Assembly: GCA_012862575.1 (NCBI GenBank)
Contig: BLSF01000013.1
Coordinates: forward strand, 620,001-684,000
From: Parietichytrium sp. I65-24A
Taxonomy: Eukaryota; Sar; Bigyra; Thraustochytrida; Thraustochytriidae
DNA length: 64,000 nt
Direction: 5' to 3'
Positions 61,448-64,000 of the stretch are shown piece by piece. The position numbers and the translations under genes were made by a program. The notes below the pieces were generated by a model. It was given only the letters and a program-made list of their open reading frames with translations, ran no database searches and was not told the DNA's origin. The first letter of the stretch is position 1, and each line of letters starts with the position of its first letter.

Positions 61448-62141
61448 TGAAGAAAGGGCTGCGCTCACTGTGAATTAACTGTAAAACAATTAAAGAATTT
61501 GGGCCACATGCATTTTCTGACAGTGAATTCTTATTTGGAATCTTGTCGCTCTTTTTGCAGCTAAACATCTCTTCGACTCATCGTTTTGTGTTCCTTGGAC
61601 CCTCTTTTGAAGTTCTCGTTCTGCTGCTCACTTCGAGTGCTGCATTGTGTAGTTCGCACAGAGGAGATGGTACAAGTACCTACCGGAGCTGAGCAAACCA
61701 TCATCGTGATCCAGGTGGCCATCGTCCGCCAAAAAAGCAGCGAGAAGACCAGACACCAGACAAGACAAAGAGGGGGCGAGTAATTCATATTACACATGTT
61801 CTTCACCATTCTCCCTCAAACGCGAACGCAAAGTCAAGACAATCTGCACTTAGCAGTTGCAGTTAATCAATCTCACTGCCAAATGTGCCAAATGGACAGT
61901 GAATCCCAAATATATCCGCTGTGTCGACAATAGACTCGGACTGACAGTGAGTTGAACTTAAACTTCAAGTTGGCGTGGACAGAGACGAGTCGCTCTCGAT
62001 ACATACATGGTGGACTGAGCGGCGCGTTCTCCTGGGCACTTGTTTGGCAGGACATGCAGACTGCGCGGAACATGTGCCGAGGTATTTTGCAAACAGGACC
62101 CCTCGACCAAGGCCCTCGTCGGGCACTTATTGCAGCGCGAG
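61448..62141. other. intergenic, no gene seen
   Basis: The 3' side of MAPEG and the leader of the CFAP97-like gene. The frame of the latter stays open upstream to about 62040 but without an ATG, leaving room for an unidentified first exon. Confidence 0.45.
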
Positions 62142-63671
62142 ATGGACGTGAAGGCAAATAAGGACATGCGTGCGCGCAGCGGGAAAGATGATGCACAGGC
62201 TCGTGCGAGGCGCCTGAAAATGAGAGCCCGTCAAGAGGTCAGAGAAGCTGGTTGGCAACAGGTTCATGAGGAGAATGAACGGCTGGCCCGCAGACTGGAG
62301 AAGACTCTGCACGAGGATCACGGGCAGGTTGCCGCTGCAATGTCAGCGCGGGACGAGCATCAGCGGTACACTCGCGCCAGGGCTCGAGTGGCCGCTGAGC
62401 GGAGATATGCTGCGGCCAAAAAGGTGGACGAGGAGAACGCCTGGATGCTTGAGAGGCTGCAACAGCAGAAGAGCTCCGTTCCGTCGCGGGGTAGTCAGAA
62501 GAAGGCTGCACCCGTTGCAAAACAAAGTGCCTCACATCGGACTCGCAGGCGACAAAAGCTTGCACCCATCAAGGTACGCGCCGCTGCGCAGCCTGCTATG
62601 ATTGAAGATGAAAGTCGGGCCAGGCATCAAGTGATAAAGATCGACCCCGCTAAAGGTGAGCTCTTATCGAAGAGTAGAGAGGAGAGCGGAATGTACCAAA
62701 AACATTGTGCGCAAATGCGCATCCACCAAGAAGGACGAACCTTGGGAGGTGAGCATTTTGTTTTGTCATTCTACGAAAGTACCTCGGAGAGCACGAGCTT
62801 GGCTGTTCATGTTTATAATACGGCTACGTGCACGAATCAAATCATTCGAATCCACGCAAATGAAGTTGTCGGGGCACTAGGCGCAAGCCTCAGCGAACAG
62901 CTTCTCATCAGCTCGCAGCGGATCGCCCTTTGCAAAGCTCTTGGAAATCAGCTGCGGAGTTTTTCTTTAAATGGCGAGTCGACCGTTGTACTCGCTTCGC
63001 ATCTGGGCAACTCAGCAGACCGTGCGAGCCAACTATTTGCAGAAAAGCGCCTACGTCTCGACAAACTTGGCAAGGTCCCTGTCACGCACCACGAGATGTT
63101 AGAAAAGAGGTCTTGCCATCCAATCGAGTCCTCCAGTGAAATGGAGACTGTCGTCAAGGTTCTCACCGCTGCGGCCAATGCAAGCGGTGAGCCGTATCCG
63201 TCGGTGACTGGACTTCAAGGGCCATCTGGAGTCTTGTTTAAGAAACGTGGAAACGCAGCTCACTATTTTGCCACGCTGGATCGCAAGCTCGACCAAAGGG
63301 CAGTCTCAGATCATTTCCCCGCCGGGATTGCAGCGCCACCTAGTGCTGCAGCGCTCGCTGCAGAGGCGACTACCAAATATACTCAACCCCCCAGGCCACA
63401 TAGGTGTGCAAGTGCGCATGGAATTTTGGTGGGTTTGGATTTGCAAGTTCGTGTGCAGGCTGATGAAGGTGGCGATGTCCTTATATTTATAGCCGAGAGC
63501 TTGGAAGGCGAGCATCAAGACTTGGAGTGGTTAGACTGCACCTATTATTTGCGCCGCACCCTGAGACTGAGGCTAGCACTGGAAACACTGAGACATGTAG
63601 ACACTGGTTTGAACTTGAAGGAAGATCTGTGCGATCAGCTGGTCGATGAGCTTGCGCGCTCTTTTTTCTGA
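62142..63671 (+). CDS. CFAP97 (KIAA1430/Hemingway)-like flagellar protein
   Basis: The product is 509 residues from the first in-frame ATG (MDVKANKDMRARSGK). The first half is the helical CFAP97-type block: two Glu-Asn/Leu helices (VHEENERLARRLEKTLHE and VDEENAWMLERLQQQKSS) separated by a Tyr/Arg-rich stretch (RYTRARARVAAERRYAAAKK), like the EN..L...RL pattern of that family. Members are linked to motile cilia and axoneme assembly. The second half is unlike known members and looks like two beta-rich, C2-like units (HFVLSFYESTSESTSLAVHV; LDLQVRVQADEGGDVLIFIA) joined by disordered sequence. The family match is moderate and the C-terminal part unassigned. The N terminus may be incomplete. Confidence 0.6.
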   Translation: MDVKANKDMRARSGKDDAQARARRLKMRARQEVREAGWQQVHEENERLARRLEKTLHEDHGQVAAAMSARDEHQRYTRARARVAAERRYAAAKKVDEENAWMLERLQQQKSSVPSRGSQKKAAPVAKQSASHRTRRRQKLAPIKVRAAAQPAMIEDESRARHQVIKIDPAKGELLSKSREESGMYQKHCAQMRIHQEGRTLGGEHFVLSFYESTSESTSLAVHVYNTATCTNQIIRIHANEVVGALGASLSEQLLISSQRIALCKALGNQLRSFSLNGESTVVLASHLGNSADRASQLFAEKRLRLDKLGKVPVTHHEMLEKRSCHPIESSSEMETVVKVLTAAANASGEPYPSVTGLQGPSGVLFKKRGNAAHYFATLDRKLDQRAVSDHFPAGIAAPPSAAALAAEATTKYTQPPRPHRCASAHGILVGLDLQVRVQADEGGDVLIFIAESLEGEHQDLEWLDCTYYLRRTLRLRLALETLRHVDTGLNLKEDLCDQLVDELARSFF

Positions 63672-63798
63672 ATCTGTGTTGCGGAGCTGATGAAGAAATA
63701 TCAGAAATCTGGAAAATATAAACGATAATAGCGTTAGGGGGTGAGGATTTAAACACACTGCATAAAACGAATTGAAAATTACACATAGATCAGCCCCT

Positions 63799-64000
63799 CT
63801 ATTCGGCAGCAAGAAGTACATTCCGCAAAGTGGGAGGAAGCGACATTGGATCAAACTCGAACTTGAGCATGTGGCTGCCCGTCCCCATAAATTGCCCAGC
63901 CTCGAACTCGCCAGTCCATCTCGCGTTGTTTTCTTCCAAGAGTAGAGTGCCTTGTCCGTGGAACAAACCGTTCTGAAACCCCCCCTCATACGAGTACGCG
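63799..64000 (-). CDS. C-terminal end of a MORN-repeat protein (partial)
   Basis: Read inward from the right edge, the minus strand encodes YEGGFQNGLFHGQGTL, then WTGEFEAGQFMGTGSH and a tail ending LPPTLRNVLLAAE before TAG at 63799-63801. The YEGxFxxGxxHGxG pattern is a MORN repeat, and WTGEFEAGQFMGTG is a second one. MORN proteins act as membrane-associated rulers and in basal-body or flagellar structures. The body lies outside the window. The end is convergent with the CFAP97-like gene, 127 bp away. Confidence 0.8.
   Translation of the reverse strand, partial: AYSYEGGFQNGLFHGQGTLLLEENNARWTGEFEAGQFMGTGSHMLKFEFDPMSLPPTLRNVLLAAE

Noticed and set aside
1-64000. tRNA, rRNA, snRNA, transposon or virus-derived sequence
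   Set aside because: No B-box/cloverleaf, rRNA core, reverse transcriptase, integrase, transposase or terminal-repeat structure was recognised by eye. A tRNAscan/Infernal and repeat-library search would settle it.

Overview
The window is nuclear DNA of a flagellate-capable protist, most likely a stramenopile and plausibly a labyrinthulomycete (thraustochytrid). This is an inference from style, not from a marker gene. Genes are compact and mostly intron-poor, with short GT-AG introns of about 60-170 bp and GTRAGT donors. Extracellular proteins carry the long Pro-Thr 'PTxAPT' linkers common in stramenopiles, and there are ciliary/basal-body-type proteins (CEP164-like, CFAP97-like). I recognise no transposon, viral element, tRNA, rRNA or CRISPR array. 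One 18-base run of N marks an assembly gap inside a tandem repeat.

Layout. At 1-7.6 kb there is the tail of an unknown gene, a membrane-anchored coiled-coil/pseudokinase/RING-type protein, and a 21-exon leucine-rich-repeat (LRR) gene in which nearly every exon is exactly one 28-residue repeat. At 9.3-16.8 kb, on the minus strand, lie an EGF plus seven-transmembrane protein, the SLX1 nuclease subunit and the importin-alpha exporter CSE1. At 17-20.5 kb are small or uncertain genes, including a candidate spliced small membrane protein whose 3' end carries a 71-bp tandem duplication. At 20.5-26.3 kb is a 1925-residue membrane-anchored protein ending in an L-type lectin-like domain. At 27-32.4 kb are KLHDC4, a tiny complex I subunit resembling NDUFA3, and a VPS26/arrestin-fold protein with a hidden in-frame intron. 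At 33.5-43 kb is a 3180-residue polytopic, cysteine-rich, Pro-Thr-rich surface protein. At 43-53 kb are an IQ/C2-like/PH-like protein, a CEP164-like WW protein with a very large Glu-rich domain, and a TAZ zinc-finger protein. At 54-64 kb are a short spliced orphan gene, an Agd3-like polysaccharide deacetylase, another orphan, a MAPEG enzyme, a CFAP97-like protein and the C-terminal end of a MORN-repeat protein.

How the genes may relate. Several genes form head-to-head pairs: CSE1/small membrane protein, lectin protein/KLHDC4, NDUFA3/VPS26-like, PH protein/CEP164-like, orphan/deacetylase and orphan/MAPEG. GA/CT tracts sit next to several of these starts. Two themes stand out. One is cell-surface glycan handling: the lectin-like, hevein-like, ricin-like, PAN-like and deacetylase modules. 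The other is basal body/flagellum: CEP164-like, CFAP97-like and possibly the MORN protein. The remainder is housekeeping (CSE1, SLX1, NDUFA3, KLHDC4, MAPEG). The most unusual structures are the one-exon-per-repeat LRR gene, the array of hydrophobic-Tyr motifs inside the poly-Glu domain, and the composite giant surface protein.
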